DNA of 64,000 nucleotides from Rhizobium mesosinicum (GTDB lineage: Bacteria > Pseudomonadota > Alphaproteobacteria > Rhizobiales > Rhizobiaceae), in the NCBI RefSeq assembly GCF_019511345.1, contig NZ_JAEUAK010000003.1:186001-250000 (forward strand). The letters are read 5' to 3'. Each line of letters begins with the position of its first letter. Positions within the stretch are counted from its first letter, which is position 1. Position numbers and translations under genes: made by a program. Of the stretch, positions 34,109 through 43,349 are shown in pieces. The notes under the pieces were generated by a model. It saw nothing but the letters and a program-made list of their open reading frames with translations. It was not told the DNA's origin and did no database searches.

Positions 34109-35080
34109 TCAGGGCACCAGTGCGGGCTCTTGCCTGTGCAGGGGGCCGGCATCCTGCACGGCCGCGGCATCGATGCTCGCATCGCGGATCATGGCGTATT
34201 TGACCTGCGTAACCTTCAGGTCACGGTACCAGTCGACCAGTGCGCCCCACGGATCGGTTATCTTGGAAAGGCCGGAGATGAAGGCGACGACGGTGCCGAT
34301 CTCAGTCTTGCCGGTGACGACATAGTATCCGCCAAGCGCAAAGATGCCGGCATATCCGAGCTGCGTCATCAGGTTCATCAGGAAGTTCATCGTGAACTTG
34401 ATCCTGTAGATGCTCATATTGGTCGAAAAGAGCGTTTGGACGCGGTCGCTCTGAGCGTTCAAAGCCTCGCTGGTGACCACCTGCTCGATCATGCCTTCGC
34501 TGACATGACGCATGACGGTGATCTTGCTCGCCACCCGGCGGTTGATGGCCGACTGCATCAGAGGAACGAAGCCCACCTGCGGGAAAAAAACGACGGCGAC
34601 GGCAAACGCCATCAGCGGCTGGAGGAAAATCATATAGCCGCCGACAGCAACAAGAATGCCGGCTTGCAGCAGCGGCTCGGAGATGCTGGTGCCGACGAAG
34701 CCGCCGACGGGTTCGGCTTCGGCGAGCACGATCGAGAGCTGTACGCCTTCGGCAAGCGCATCGATCGGCGCCTCCCCTGAGTGTTCCGATACGGAGAGCA
34801 CCGACAAGCGCAGCCAGCGGATCGCGACTTCGCCGATCCAGCCGCGATAAAGGTTCAGCATCAGCTTGGTCGCGCCCTCCAGCAGGACGAGGCCGAGATA
34901 GGCGAGGACGAGGAGGAGGATGGCGGGATAGGGCGTCCCGCCTGTCACCGCATTGATGATGCGTCTCTGGACTTCCAGGGGCGCTGTGCCGGCAAGAAAG
35001 AGGATGATGGAAAGAGCAGCGATCGCGATCTGATGACGGCGACCCATGAGGAGTACGAAACCGAACAGATTTTTCGGCAT
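34109..35080 (-). CDS. ABC transporter transmembrane domain without ATPase
   Basis: A 323-aa protein containing only a type 1 ABC exporter membrane domain with about six helices (LFGFVLLMGRRHQIAIAALS, AILLLVLAYLGLVLLEGA, LLQAGILVAVGGYMIFLQPL, YAGIFALGGYYVVTG). It ends after the last helix and coupling region; no Walker A, LSGGQ or Walker B follows. No partner ATPase gene is adjacent, so it is either an orphan membrane protein or a half-transporter using an ATPase elsewhere. An FNR/FixK box (35159-35172) lies at the right distance upstream. Confidence 0.85.
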   Translation of the reverse strand: MPKNLFGFVLLMGRRHQIAIAALSIILFLAGTAPLEVQRRIINAVTGGTPYPAILLLVLAYLGLVLLEGATKLMLNLYRGWIGEVAIRWLRLSVLSVSEHSGEAPIDALAEGVQLSIVLAEAEPVGGFVGTSISEPLLQAGILVAVGGYMIFLQPLMAFAVAVVFFPQVGFVPLMQSAINRRVASKITVMRHVSEGMIEQVVTSEALNAQSDRVQTLFSTNMSIYRIKFTMNFLMNLMTQLGYAGIFALGGYYVVTGKTEIGTVVAFISGLSKITDPWGALVDWYRDLKVTQVKYAMIRDASIDAAAVQDAGPLHRQEPALVP

Positions 35081-35158
35081 CTTTCTTCGTCCTCTGCTGC
35101 GGGGGTAGAATAGAGCATAGCCACTGATGTTGGTTGCGCGCTTTTGAAGTCTTGCGCC

Positions 35159-35172
35159 TTGATCGGCGTCAA
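35159..35172 (-). promoter_or_regulatory. FNR/FixK box upstream of the ABC membrane protein
   Basis: TTGAT-N4-GTCAA, near-perfect palindrome. At -41.5 it predicts a 44-nt leader for the gene starting at 35080. Confidence 0.75.
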
Positions 35173-35188
35173 ACTCGAGGAATAGCCG

Positions 35189-35386
35189 CTATTGGATCAC
35201 CGAGTTCTGATGGAGGACAGGGTGTGCGCTATCAGCCCGCGGTTTGATCCAGAGGATGCTGAATATGCTGGCGATCATGAGAATGAGGATAATCAACAGA
35301 AGTCTGCGCAACGACGTTTCCCGGCAGGAGGGAGAACCTGCTCCCCAGAACAGACGGGCTGGCTTGCCCGTCCCGTCATTCTCCAT
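35189..35386 (-). CDS. Small single-helix membrane protein, 65 aa
   Basis: The frame starts at ATG 35386 (MENDGTGKPARLF) and contains one strong membrane helix (LLLIILILMIASIFSILWI, about 30-48), followed by a short polar tail. No family recognised. The FNR-type box at 35405-35418 lies so close that its transcript would begin near 35370, inside this frame; a TTG about 25 codons downstream (before LRRLLLIIL) could then be the true start, giving about 41 residues. A minor inner-membrane protein is likely either way. Confidence 0.45.
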   Translation of the reverse strand: MENDGTGKPARLFWGAGSPSCRETSLRRLLLIILILMIASIFSILWIKPRADSAHPVLHQNSVIQ

Positions 35387-35404
35387 GCCGCGTAAAGTCC
35401 GGCC

Positions 35405-35418
35405 TTGATCGCCGTCAA
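35405..35418 (-). promoter_or_regulatory. FNR/FixK box between CbpM and the small membrane protein
   Basis: TTGAT-N4-GTCAA. No plus-strand gene follows, so it should act on the minus strand. Its spacing conflicts with the ATG at 35386 and suggests a shorter product. Confidence 0.65.
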
Positions 35419-35435
35419 AGTTCGAAGTGAAGTTA

Positions 35436-35765
35436 TCAGCGGCTGCTGTCGTCGAGCTCGTCGAGCGCGGCGAGTAGGCGTTGCTGGATCTCGGCCTCCT
35501 GCCGGTTGATGGCGACGACAAGCCCGCGCATCGCGCCGCGCATGCCGTGGAGTTGATCGATGAGCTCCATGACGACGTCCACACCTGCTTCGTTGACGCC
35601 CATCTGGCGGGTGAGGTCGAGGATCAGGCGGGCGCGAGCGAGATCGGCATCCCGGAACCGGCGCCGGCCCTCGGAAATATCGGGGGCCAGCCAGCCCTGC
35701 TCGACCCACAGATCGAGTTCGGTGACGTCGATTTTGAGGTAGAGACGGAATTCGCGATCGTCCAT
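35436..35765 (-). CDS. cbpM: CbpM-type chaperone modulator
   Basis: A 109-aa MerR-like helix-turn-helix protein of the CbpM group, which binds and inhibits the J-domain of CbpA. Signatures are LYLKIDVTELDLWVEQGWLA, then RRFRDADLARARLILDL and MGVNEAGVDVVMELIDQLHG. The start is ATG 35765; the frame is open further but the family begins here. It directly follows the DnaJ/CbpA-like gene (2-bp gap), the usual order for this pair. Confidence 0.88.
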   Translation of the reverse strand: MDDREFRLYLKIDVTELDLWVEQGWLAPDISEGRRRFRDADLARARLILDLTRQMGVNEAGVDVVMELIDQLHGMRGAMRGLVVAINRQEAEIQQRLLAALDELDDSSR

Positions 35766-35767
35766 GG

Positions 35768-36694
35768 TCAGGCCTCCATGTTCTTTCTCGGATCCTGCGT
35801 GTCGGCTGCTGTCCACGCCCTGGCGAAGGCGGTCAGCTGTTCGTCCGGCTGCTCGGGCAGCATGATCTTCAGCGTCACATAGACGTCGCCGGCTTCGCCC
35901 CCACGCTTGGCAACGCCTTTGCCCTTGAGGCGCAGGACCTTGCCGCTGCTGGAATTTGCCGGCAGCGTCAGGTTGACCGGTCCAGAGGGCGTCGGTACGC
36001 GCACCTTTCCGCCGAGGACCGCTTCCCTCAAGGTCACGGGCAGATCTAGGCGGATGTCGTCGCCGTCCCGGGTGAAGAAACGGTGCGGGCGCACACGGAC
36101 CTCGATCAGCGCATCGCCGGCCGGCCCGCCGCCAAAGCCTGGTTCTCCCTTGCCACGCAGGCGTAGCGTCTGGCCATCGCGCGTGCCGGGCGGGATCTTG
36201 ACGTCGAGTGCCGGCCCGTCCGGCAGCTTCACCTGGGTCTGAGTGCCGTTCACGGCGTCGAGGAAATCCACTTCCATCGAAAAACGCCGGTCCTCGCCCT
36301 TCGCGCGGAACTGGCCGCCGGCGCGATCGCCGCCAGCGCGGCGGGAGAAGAAGCTTGCGAACAGATCGTCGGCGTCTCCAAAATCGGCAAAGCCGGCGCC
36401 ATTGTGATAGGCGCTACCCGGGCCGCTCGCAGAGGCATAGTCGCGATAATAGCTGCGGGGCGCCTGTTCGGCTCCGGTAATGTCGATCTCGCCGCGATCG
36501 AAGCGGCCGCGCTTGTCTTCGTCGCTTAGGATTTCATAGGCGGCAGAAATCTCCTTGAACTTTGCCTCGGCCTTTTTGTCACCGGGGTTCAGGTCGGGGT
36601 GGAGCTTCTTGGCAAGCTTGCGGAATGCCCCCTGAATGTCTTTCTGGGTGGCATCCCGTTTCACGCCCAGAAGCTCGTATGGATCTTGGCTCAT
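35768..36694 (-). CDS. CbpA-like DnaJ co-chaperone
   Basis: A 308-aa type II DnaJ protein. The N-terminal J-domain has the HPD motif (AKKLHPDLNPGD), followed by a Gly/Phe-rich linker (about 80-125) and two C-terminal beta domains (VKIPPGTRDGQTLRLRGKGE and VRVPTPSGPVNLTL). No zinc-finger Cys repeats are present, which separates it from DnaJ. It stimulates DnaK ATPase under stress and is held in check by CbpM, encoded next. It starts at 36694 behind GGAG. Confidence 0.92.
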   Translation of the reverse strand: MSQDPYELLGVKRDATQKDIQGAFRKLAKKLHPDLNPGDKKAEAKFKEISAAYEILSDEDKRGRFDRGEIDITGAEQAPRSYYRDYASASGPGSAYHNGAGFADFGDADDLFASFFSRRAGGDRAGGQFRAKGEDRRFSMEVDFLDAVNGTQTQVKLPDGPALDVKIPPGTRDGQTLRLRGKGEPGFGGGPAGDALIEVRVRPHRFFTRDGDDIRLDLPVTLREAVLGGKVRVPTPSGPVNLTLPANSSSGKVLRLKGKGVAKRGGEAGDVYVTLKIMLPEQPDEQLTAFARAWTAADTQDPRKNMEA

Positions 36695-36974
36695 ACATGT
36701 CTCCGTGTAAGGGCAGCGAATACTGCGAACTGGAATCCGCCTTGATATAGGTTGTGGATCCGATATCGGGGAGGGGCGGGGGGAAAAGCCCGATCATACG
36801 CATTTCAGAGGCGCCAGCACCATTGCATTCGATGGGCAGGTGCTCCGGCCCTCGCCGTTTCCCCTTCGTCCTTTCGTCGGATAGGCAGCCCCGTGCGGCC
36901 AACTGGGCAGCGTTAACGACCGGGATGCCCGATACTTGGATCACCGCCAAAATTGGCGTGGCTGCAGTTGTTGC

Positions 36975-38021
36975 TCATGCCGACGCCTCTTCGGCGATGT
37001 CCAGCACCATCCGGCCCTCGACCGTTCCCGCTTTCAGGCCGGCAAAGATATCGTTGATATCGTCAAGCGGCGCCTTGGTGATCTCGGCCCGGACGCGGCC
37101 GTCGGCGGCGAAGGCAAGCGCCTCGTCGAGGTCGCGACGCGTACCGACGATCGAGCCGCGCACGGTTATGCGCTTCAGCACGACGTCGAAGATCGGAGTC
37201 GCGAAGTTGCCCGGCGGCAGCCCGACAAGGCTGATGGTGCCCTTCCGGCGCACCATGGAGAGCGCCTGCGAGAAAGCCGGCGGGGAGACGGCTGTGACGA
37301 GCACGCCGTGCGCACCGCCGCTCGTCGCCTTCAATACCTTTTCGATCACGTCTTCAGAAAGCGCGTTGAGCGCAAGGTCCGCACCGACTTCGCGGGCGAG
37401 GTCGAGCTTGGCGGCGGCGACATCGAGGGCGACGACCTTGAAGCCCATCGCCTTGGCGTATTGGACCGCAACATGTCCAAGGCCCCCAATACCCGAGATC
37501 GCCACCCATTCGCCGGGCCGGGCTTCGGTTTCCCTCAGGCCCTTGTAGGTCGTCACGCCGGCGCACAGGATCGGCGCGATCTGCGCGAAATCGACGTCAT
37601 CAGGAAGGCGTGCGGCAAAGGCTGCCGAAGCGATGACATATTCGGCAAAGCCGCCATCGCAGCTGTAGCCGGAATTGTGCTGGTGCTCGCAAAGCGTTTC
37701 CCAGCCGGTCTCGCAATATTCGCAGCGCAGGCAGGCGTCGTGCAACCAGGCGACGCCGACGGCATCGCCTTCCTTGAATTCGGTGACGCCGGAGCCGAGG
37801 GCGGCAACGATACCGGCCGCTTCGTGACCAGGAATGAAGGGTGGTGTCGGCTTGACGGGCCAGTCGCCGTCGGCTGCGTGCAAGTCGGTGTGGCAGACGC
37901 CGCAGGCGACCACCTTCACCAGGATCTCACCCGGCCCGGGAACAGGCACCGGCACGCATTCGATCGCAAGCGGCCTGCCGAATTCACGCACCACTGCCGC
38001 CTTCATCATCTTGCCCGTCAT
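36975..38021 (-). CDS. Zinc-dependent alcohol dehydrogenase (AdhP type)
   Basis: A 348-aa NAD-dependent ethanol-type dehydrogenase. Catalytic zinc site CGVCHTDLHAADGDWP and PGHEAAGIVA; structural zinc Cys set CLRCEYCETGWETLC; Rossmann motif GIGGLGHVAVQYAKAMG. The ATG at 38021 is preferred because AAGGATG lies eight bases ahead; an in-frame ATG at 38030 is within that site. It probably removes or produces ethanol under low oxygen. A one-mismatch FNR box (38120-38133) lies upstream. Confidence 0.94.
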   Translation of the reverse strand: MTGKMMKAAVVREFGRPLAIECVPVPVPGPGEILVKVVACGVCHTDLHAADGDWPVKPTPPFIPGHEAAGIVAALGSGVTEFKEGDAVGVAWLHDACLRCEYCETGWETLCEHQHNSGYSCDGGFAEYVIASAAFAARLPDDVDFAQIAPILCAGVTTYKGLRETEARPGEWVAISGIGGLGHVAVQYAKAMGFKVVALDVAAAKLDLAREVGADLALNALSEDVIEKVLKATSGGAHGVLVTAVSPPAFSQALSMVRRKGTISLVGLPPGNFATPIFDVVLKRITVRGSIVGTRRDLDEALAFAADGRVRAEITKAPLDDINDIFAGLKAGTVEGRMVLDIAEEASA

Positions 38022-38119
38022 GATCTTCATCCTTTCGCAATGATTGTCCGGCGCGATGATGAAGGCGACATCCGCCGCCGCATTGATCCATCGCAAAAGC
38101 GCAGCGCGCGGCACCCGCG

Positions 38120-38133
38120 TCGATGTCGGTCAA
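38120..38133 (-). promoter_or_regulatory. FNR-like box upstream of the alcohol dehydrogenase
   Basis: On the minus strand TTGAC-N4-ATCGA, one mismatch from the consensus. At -41.5 it gives a leader of about 64 nt. Confidence 0.5.
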
Positions 38134-38244
38134 GCCGCCGCACAGGAGATTTCAGAGATGAAGTCAGGCCACCTACCGCTTGTGGTGTTGCCGGCGGCGT
38201 TCCTCGATGGGCACGATCGTTACGCACACTGGCCATACCCGCAG

Positions 38245-38258
38245 ATGACATATGTCAA
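38245..38258 (+). promoter_or_regulatory. FNR/FixK-type box upstream of the exporter operon
   Basis: ATGAC-N4-GTCAA, one mismatch. At -41.5 it predicts transcription from about 38293, 39 nt before the HlyD start. Confidence 0.6.
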
Positions 38259-38331
38259 GGATGGCGGGGGCGATCGCCAATAAAAGACCGTATCGGCAAC
38301 GTCCGCACGGGTTCGATTGGAGGCTCCGCAA

Positions 38332-39360
38332 TTGAGAAGGCAACAGCTCTGTGTCCTGATTTCCGTCGCTTTTCTCCTTGGCATCGGTAAGCCCGGCCTT
38401 GCGCAAGATCGCTCGCAGGTCTTTTCGGCTCGATTCGAGGCCCTCTGGGACAAGATGATCGGCCCTCGGCTGCCGGAAAATGTCTTCATGTCCAACGGTC
38501 GCATCGAAGCCCAGCAGGTGCTGATTTCGACGAAATTCGCCGGTCGGCTTGCGGCGGTGCTTGTCGAGGAAGGCGAGATCGTCGATGCCGGCGCGCCGAT
38601 CGCCCGGATCGATACGGCAGATCTCGACGCCCAACTTGCCGGCGCCAAAGCCCAGGTTCGCCGCAGCGAGACGAGCCAGATCGAAGCAGAGGCCTCGATT
38701 GCCCAGCGTCAAAGCGAGCTGACACTTGCCAGGCAGGAGTTCGAGCGCGCGCAATCGATGAGCAACACGGGCAGTGGCACGATGCAGCAACTCGAATTGC
38801 GCCGCAGCCAGCTGAGCGTCGCCGAAGCCGCACAAAGGGCAGCGCTCGCAAGCCGCGACGAGGCGGAGGCGGCAACCGAAGCGGCGCGGGCGGAAGTGGT
38901 GCGGATTCAAACTCTGCTCGACGACGCGGTGCTGAAGGCGCCGCGCCGCGGCCGCATCGAGTATAAGCTCGCTCAGACCGGCGAGGTCGTTGCCGCGGGT
39001 GCACCGGTTGCCACCCTGCTCGATCTCTCCGACGTGTCAATGACGATCTTTCTGCCGGCTCGTGCTGCCGGCACCTTGGCGATCGGCGACGAGGCGCGCA
39101 TCATTCTCGATCCGGCGCCGCAATATGTCGTGCCGGCGACGGTCTCCTTCGTTTCTTCGCAGGCACAGTTCACACCGAAGACCGTCGAGACGCAGGACGA
39201 GCGGGAGAAGCTGGTCTTTCGCGTGAAGCTGAAGATCGCACCCGATCTGCTCAAGGATTATGAATCGCGCGTCAAGACGGGTGTGAGGGGGATCGGCTAT
39301 GTCCGCACCGATCCCAAGTCGGCCTGGCCAGCCAAGTTGCAAGTGAAGCTGCCGCAATGA
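38332..39360 (+). CDS. HlyD/YhiI-type membrane fusion protein
   Basis: A 342-aa periplasmic adaptor. The best start is TTG 38332, which has TTGGAGG at ideal spacing; it gives a signal peptide MRRQQLCVLISVAFLLGIGK ending near GLAQ. Next come the lipoyl half-motifs (VLISTKFAGRLAAVLVEEGE and RIEYKLAQTGEVVAAGAPV) around an alpha-helical hairpin rich in Ala/Glu/Gln (about 90-180), and a beta-barrel domain. It bridges an inner-membrane ABC exporter to the outer membrane. Its stop overlaps the next gene (ATGA). Confidence 0.88.
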   Translation: MRRQQLCVLISVAFLLGIGKPGLAQDRSQVFSARFEALWDKMIGPRLPENVFMSNGRIEAQQVLISTKFAGRLAAVLVEEGEIVDAGAPIARIDTADLDAQLAGAKAQVRRSETSQIEAEASIAQRQSELTLARQEFERAQSMSNTGSGTMQQLELRRSQLSVAEAAQRAALASRDEAEAATEAARAEVVRIQTLLDDAVLKAPRRGRIEYKLAQTGEVVAAGAPVATLLDLSDVSMTIFLPARAAGTLAIGDEARIILDPAPQYVVPATVSFVSSQAQFTPKTVETQDEREKLVFRVKLKIAPDLLKDYESRVKTGVRGIGYVRTDPKSAWPAKLQVKLPQ

Positions 39361-42077
39361 GCGAGCCGGCCGTTCGCTTCACGGGCGTGACGCACCGTTA
39401 CGGCCGGATTGCCGCACTTGATGGTGTCGAGCTCGCTGTCCCCGCCGGCTGCATGGCCGGACTGATCGGCCCCGACGGCGTCGGCAAATCGACGTTGCTT
39501 GCCCTTGCGGCGGGTATCACTCGCATCCAGCAGGGGCATATCGAAGTGCTTGGCGGCGACATGGCCGATTGGCGCTATCGCCGTGGCGCCCGTGCCCGCC
39601 TTGCCTTCATGCCGCAAGGCCTCGGACGCAATCTCTACCCGACGCTGAGTGTCGCGGAAAACCTCGATTTCTTTGGCCGTCTCTTCGGCCAGAACGATCT
39701 GCAGCGCCGTGGTCGCATGGACGCGCTATTGCGAATGACGGGCTTGCTGCCCTTTCGCGATCGGCCGGCGGGTAAGCTTTCGGGTGGCATGAGGCAGAAG
39801 CTCGGCATCTGCGCCTCGCTCCTCCATGATCCCGATCTGCTGATCCTCGACGAGCCGACGACCGGCATCGATCCGCTCTCGCGGCGACAGTTCTGGGAGC
39901 TCGTCGATCACATTCGTGAGCGCCGGCCTCAGATGAGCGTGATCGTCGCGACCGCCTATATGGAGGAGGCCGAACGCTTCGACTGGCTTGCCGCATTGCA
40001 CGCCGGCAAGCTGATCGCGACTGGCAGCCCCGGCGATATCATGCGGCAAGCGCGCCAACAGTCCCTGGAGGCGGCCTTTACGGCGCTGATGCCGAAGACC
40101 GGCAAGCTGGATGGTCGTCCGCTGACCGTCACGCCGCGTGTGATCGTCGACGGAGCGCCGGCAATCGAGGCAGAGGACCTGACGTGCCGCTTCGGCGATT
40201 TCGTCGCGGTCGATCATGTCAGCTTCCGTATCGCTAAAGGCGAGATTTTCGGCTTCCTCGGCTCCAACGGCAGCGGCAAGAGCACGACGATGAAGATGCT
40301 GACGGGGCTGTTGCCGGCGAGCGAGGGCGCTGCGAAGCTCTTTGGCCAGCCGCTGAAGGCCGGCGACATTGAAACCCGCAAGCGCGTCGGTTACATGTCG
40401 CAGGCATTCTCCCTCTACGGCGAGTTGACCGTTCGCCAGAACCTCAGGCTGCATGCGCGTCTATTCGCCTTGCCGGCAGCAGATATCGACCAGCGCCTCA
40501 GCGAGATGCTCGCCGAATATGATCTCGGCGAATTCGCCGACCAGCGGCCGGAAGACCTGCCGCTCGGTATTCGTCAGCGTCTCCAGCTTGCGGCAGCCGT
40601 CATCCACAAGCCGGAAATGCTGATCCTCGACGAGCCGACATCCGGCGTCGATCCGGTGGCTCGAGATGCCTTTTGGCGATCGCTGATAACGCTGTCGCGG
40701 CGCGACGGCGTCACCATTTTCCTGTCGACGCACTTCATGAACGAGGCAGAGCGCTGTGACCGCATCTCGCTGATGCATGCCGGCAAGGTGCTGGCGATCG
40801 GCAGCCCTGGCGAACTGCGCGCACAGCGGGGCAAGGCGACGCTGGAGGAAACTTTCATAGACGTGCTGACGGAGGCGGGTATGGGTGAGGGCGCCGACGC
40901 CGATGCCGGAAGCCCTGCGCTCGCCGGCGGCACCACCCTGCCCACACGGCTCTTCGACCCTCGCCGGCTCTTTGCCTATGCGCGACGGGAGACGATCGAA
41001 ATCCTTCGCGACCGGGCGCGGCTCGTCTTCGCTCTGCTAGGGCCGGTCCTGCTGATGCTCACGTTCGGATACGGCATCTCCTTCGATGTCGAGCATTTGC
41101 CTTTCGCCGTATACGATCAGGATCAATCGTCAGAAAGCCGGCAGCTGGTGGAGAGCCTGCAGAGCTCGCGTTATTTCCAGGAGCAGCCGCCGATTGCCTC
41201 GACCGGGGAGCTGCAGCATCGGCTGCAGGATGGCGAGCTGATGGTAGCCATCGAGATTCCGCCCGATTTCGGCCGCGACCTCATGCGGCAGGAGGCGCCG
41301 GAGGTCTCCGTATCGATCGACGGGGCGATGCCGTTCCGTGCCGAGACAGCGCGCGGCTATGTTTCCGGTCTCGTCTCCTCCTATCTCGCTGATGTCTCGG
41401 CGCGGCGCTCGGGACGCTTCGAACAGCCCTATCCCGTCGATGTCGAAAGCCGGTTCCGTTATAATCAGGATTTCAAGAGCGCCAATGCGATCGTGCCGAG
41501 CGTCATCATGCTGATGCTCGTATTGATCCCGGCCATTATGACCGCGCTCGGCATCGTCAAGGAGAAGGAAACCGGCTCCATTGCCAATTTCCAGGCGACG
41601 CCGGTCACGCGGATCGAATTCCTGCTCGGCAAGCAGCTTCCCTATGTGGCGATCGCCTTCGTCAGTTTCCTGATGCTGGTGCTGATGATGCGCCTCGTCT
41701 TTGACGTACCGATCAAGGGCTCCATCGGTCTGCTTGCGGCGGGTTCGATCCTCTATATCCTCGCGACGACGGCCTTTGGTCTCTTCGTTTCGAGCTTCGT
41801 GCGCAGCCAGGTGGCCGCGATCTTCGCGACGGCGATCGTCGCGGTCGTCCCGGCCGTGAATTTCTCCGGTCTGCTGGTGCCGGTCTCGTCGCTCTCGGGG
41901 GGCGCGCGGTTCATGGGGCTGCTCTTTCCCTCTGCCTGGTATCAGCCCTTAAGCGTGGGCGTCATCACAAAGGGTCTCGGCCTTGCCGAACTCTGGCCCA
42001 ACCTCATCGCTCTTGCCGGTTTTGCTGTCGTGTTCGTCGGAGCTGCCCTTGTGGCACTGAGAAAGCGGAGCGCCTGA
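39357..42077 (+). CDS. RbbA/YhiH-type ABC transporter, two ATPases fused to a permease
   Basis: A 906-aa fusion, the same size class as E. coli RbbA. ATPase 1 (about 5-230) has GPDGVGKST, GKLSGGMRQKLGI and LLILDEPTTGIDPL. ATPase 2 (about 265-500) has GSNGSGKST, a divergent signature (LPLGIRQRLQLAAAV) and MLILDEPTSGVDPVA. The C-terminal ABC-2 permease (about 540-906) has six membrane helices and a large periplasmic loop. Together with the HlyD gene before it and the ABC-2 permease after it, it forms a complete tripartite export pump. Substrate unknown; an FNR-like promoter upstream suggests low-oxygen expression. Confidence 0.92.
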   Translation: MSEPAVRFTGVTHRYGRIAALDGVELAVPAGCMAGLIGPDGVGKSTLLALAAGITRIQQGHIEVLGGDMADWRYRRGARARLAFMPQGLGRNLYPTLSVAENLDFFGRLFGQNDLQRRGRMDALLRMTGLLPFRDRPAGKLSGGMRQKLGICASLLHDPDLLILDEPTTGIDPLSRRQFWELVDHIRERRPQMSVIVATAYMEEAERFDWLAALHAGKLIATGSPGDIMRQARQQSLEAAFTALMPKTGKLDGRPLTVTPRVIVDGAPAIEAEDLTCRFGDFVAVDHVSFRIAKGEIFGFLGSNGSGKSTTMKMLTGLLPASEGAAKLFGQPLKAGDIETRKRVGYMSQAFSLYGELTVRQNLRLHARLFALPAADIDQRLSEMLAEYDLGEFADQRPEDLPLGIRQRLQLAAAVIHKPEMLILDEPTSGVDPVARDAFWRSLITLSRRDGVTIFLSTHFMNEAERCDRISLMHAGKVLAIGSPGELRAQRGKATLEETFIDVLTEAGMGEGADADAGSPALAGGTTLPTRLFDPRRLFAYARRETIEILRDRARLVFALLGPVLLMLTFGYGISFDVEHLPFAVYDQDQSSESRQLVESLQSSRYFQEQPPIASTGELQHRLQDGELMVAIEIPPDFGRDLMRQEAPEVSVSIDGAMPFRAETARGYVSGLVSSYLADVSARRSGRFEQPYPVDVESRFRYNQDFKSANAIVPSVIMLMLVLIPAIMTALGIVKEKETGSIANFQATPVTRIEFLLGKQLPYVAIAFVSFLMLVLMMRLVFDVPIKGSIGLLAAGSILYILATTAFGLFVSSFVRSQVAAIFATAIVAVVPAVNFSGLLVPVSSLSGGARFMGLLFPSAWYQPLSVGVITKGLGLAELWPNLIALAGFAVVFVGAALVALRKRSA

Positions 42078-42078
42078 C

Positions 42079-43200
42079 ATGTGGGACAAGCTCAACCGGA
42101 TTTTCCGACTCGGCATCAAGGAGCTCTATAGCCTGAAGGCCGATCCTGTGATGATGGTCCTCATCGTCTACACCTTCACCATCGCCGTCTATACTGTTTC
42201 GACCGGCGCCAAGCTCGAAGTCGCGAACGCCTCGGTCGCCATTGTCGACGAGGACCGGTCGATGCTCTCGACGCGGTTACGGGATGCGATGCTGCAGCCC
42301 TTCTTCAAGGAGCCGGTGTTGATCGGCGCTCAGGAGGTCGATGCGGCCATGGATGCCGGTCGATTCGTCTTCGTGCTGGAGATCCCGCCCAAGTTCGAGG
42401 AGGATGCGATTGCCGGTCGCAAGCCTACGCTGCAGCTCGATATCGACGCGACGGCCATGGCGCAGGCCGGCAACGGAGCCTCTTATGTTCAGAGCATTAT
42501 CCTGCAGGAGATGGCGACGGCCTTACCGAACAAGGCCGTTGCGCTGCCAGTCAATCTCGTCGTCAGCGCGCGATTCAATCCCAATCTGCAATCGACCTGG
42601 TTCACGGCGGTCATGCAGGTCATCAACAATGTGACGATGCTTTCGGTCATTCTGACGGGCGCGGCGCTGGTCCGCGAGCGGGAGCATGGCACGATCGAGC
42701 ATCTCCTCGTCATGCCGATCACGCCGGCGGAGATCATGATGTCGAAGGTCTGGGCTAATGGGCTTGTGATCGTCGTGGCGGCGGTGCTGTCGCTCGTCGT
42801 CGTGGTCGAACGGCTGCTTTCGGTGCCGATTGCCGGCTCTCTCTGGCTTTTCGTCTTCTGTGCGGTGCTCTACCAGTTCTCCGTCACATCGCTCGGCATC
42901 CTTATCGCCACGGTGTCCAGTTCCATGGCACAATTCGGGCTGATCTCGATGCCGATCCTGATTGGCATGAACCTCCTTTCCGGCAGTACGACGCCGATGG
43001 ATAACATGCCGCTCTGGCTGCAATATGCGATGGTGGTTTCGCCGGCGCCGCATTTCGTCTCGCTGTCGCAGGCGATCCTCTACCGCGGCGCTGGCTTCGA
43101 TGCGGTCTGGCAGGAGGTGGCGGCGCTTACGGCAATCGGCGTGCTGTTTTTTTGCGGCGCGCTCATCAGGTTCCGGCGGGCGCTGGCGGATGCGCGGTAG
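42079..43200 (+). CDS. ABC-2 type permease (YhhJ type)
   Basis: A 373-aa inner-membrane permease with one N-terminal helix (MMVLIVYTFTIAVYTVSTGA), a large periplasmic domain (about 60-170) and five more helices at the C-terminus (VVVAAVLSLVVVVERLL, ISMPILIGMNLLSGSTTPMD). It begins 1 bp after the RbbA-like gene and pairs with that protein's own permease part. Confidence 0.92.
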   Translation: MWDKLNRIFRLGIKELYSLKADPVMMVLIVYTFTIAVYTVSTGAKLEVANASVAIVDEDRSMLSTRLRDAMLQPFFKEPVLIGAQEVDAAMDAGRFVFVLEIPPKFEEDAIAGRKPTLQLDIDATAMAQAGNGASYVQSIILQEMATALPNKAVALPVNLVVSARFNPNLQSTWFTAVMQVINNVTMLSVILTGAALVREREHGTIEHLLVMPITPAEIMMSKVWANGLVIVVAAVLSLVVVVERLLSVPIAGSLWLFVFCAVLYQFSVTSLGILIATVSSSMAQFGLISMPILIGMNLLSGSTTPMDNMPLWLQYAMVVSPAPHFVSLSQAILYRGAGFDAVWQEVAALTAIGVLFFCGALIRFRRALADAR

Positions 43201-43349
43201 AGACGATGGCCATGTCGTACGTTGCGCCCAGGCTGCCCGTTCCCGCCTGTATCTTTGCATCAGCTACAGGGAGCCGGACGACGAAGGGGAAACAGTACGC
43301 CGCTGCAGAGGTCGAATGCGATCAGTGCGCCACTTCTCTACCGCGCGGT

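Noticed and set aside
36936..38390. A 484-codon plus-strand open frame over the alcohol dehydrogenase
   Set aside because: Antisense to a dehydrogenase with intact zinc and NAD motifs; product composition is not protein-like.
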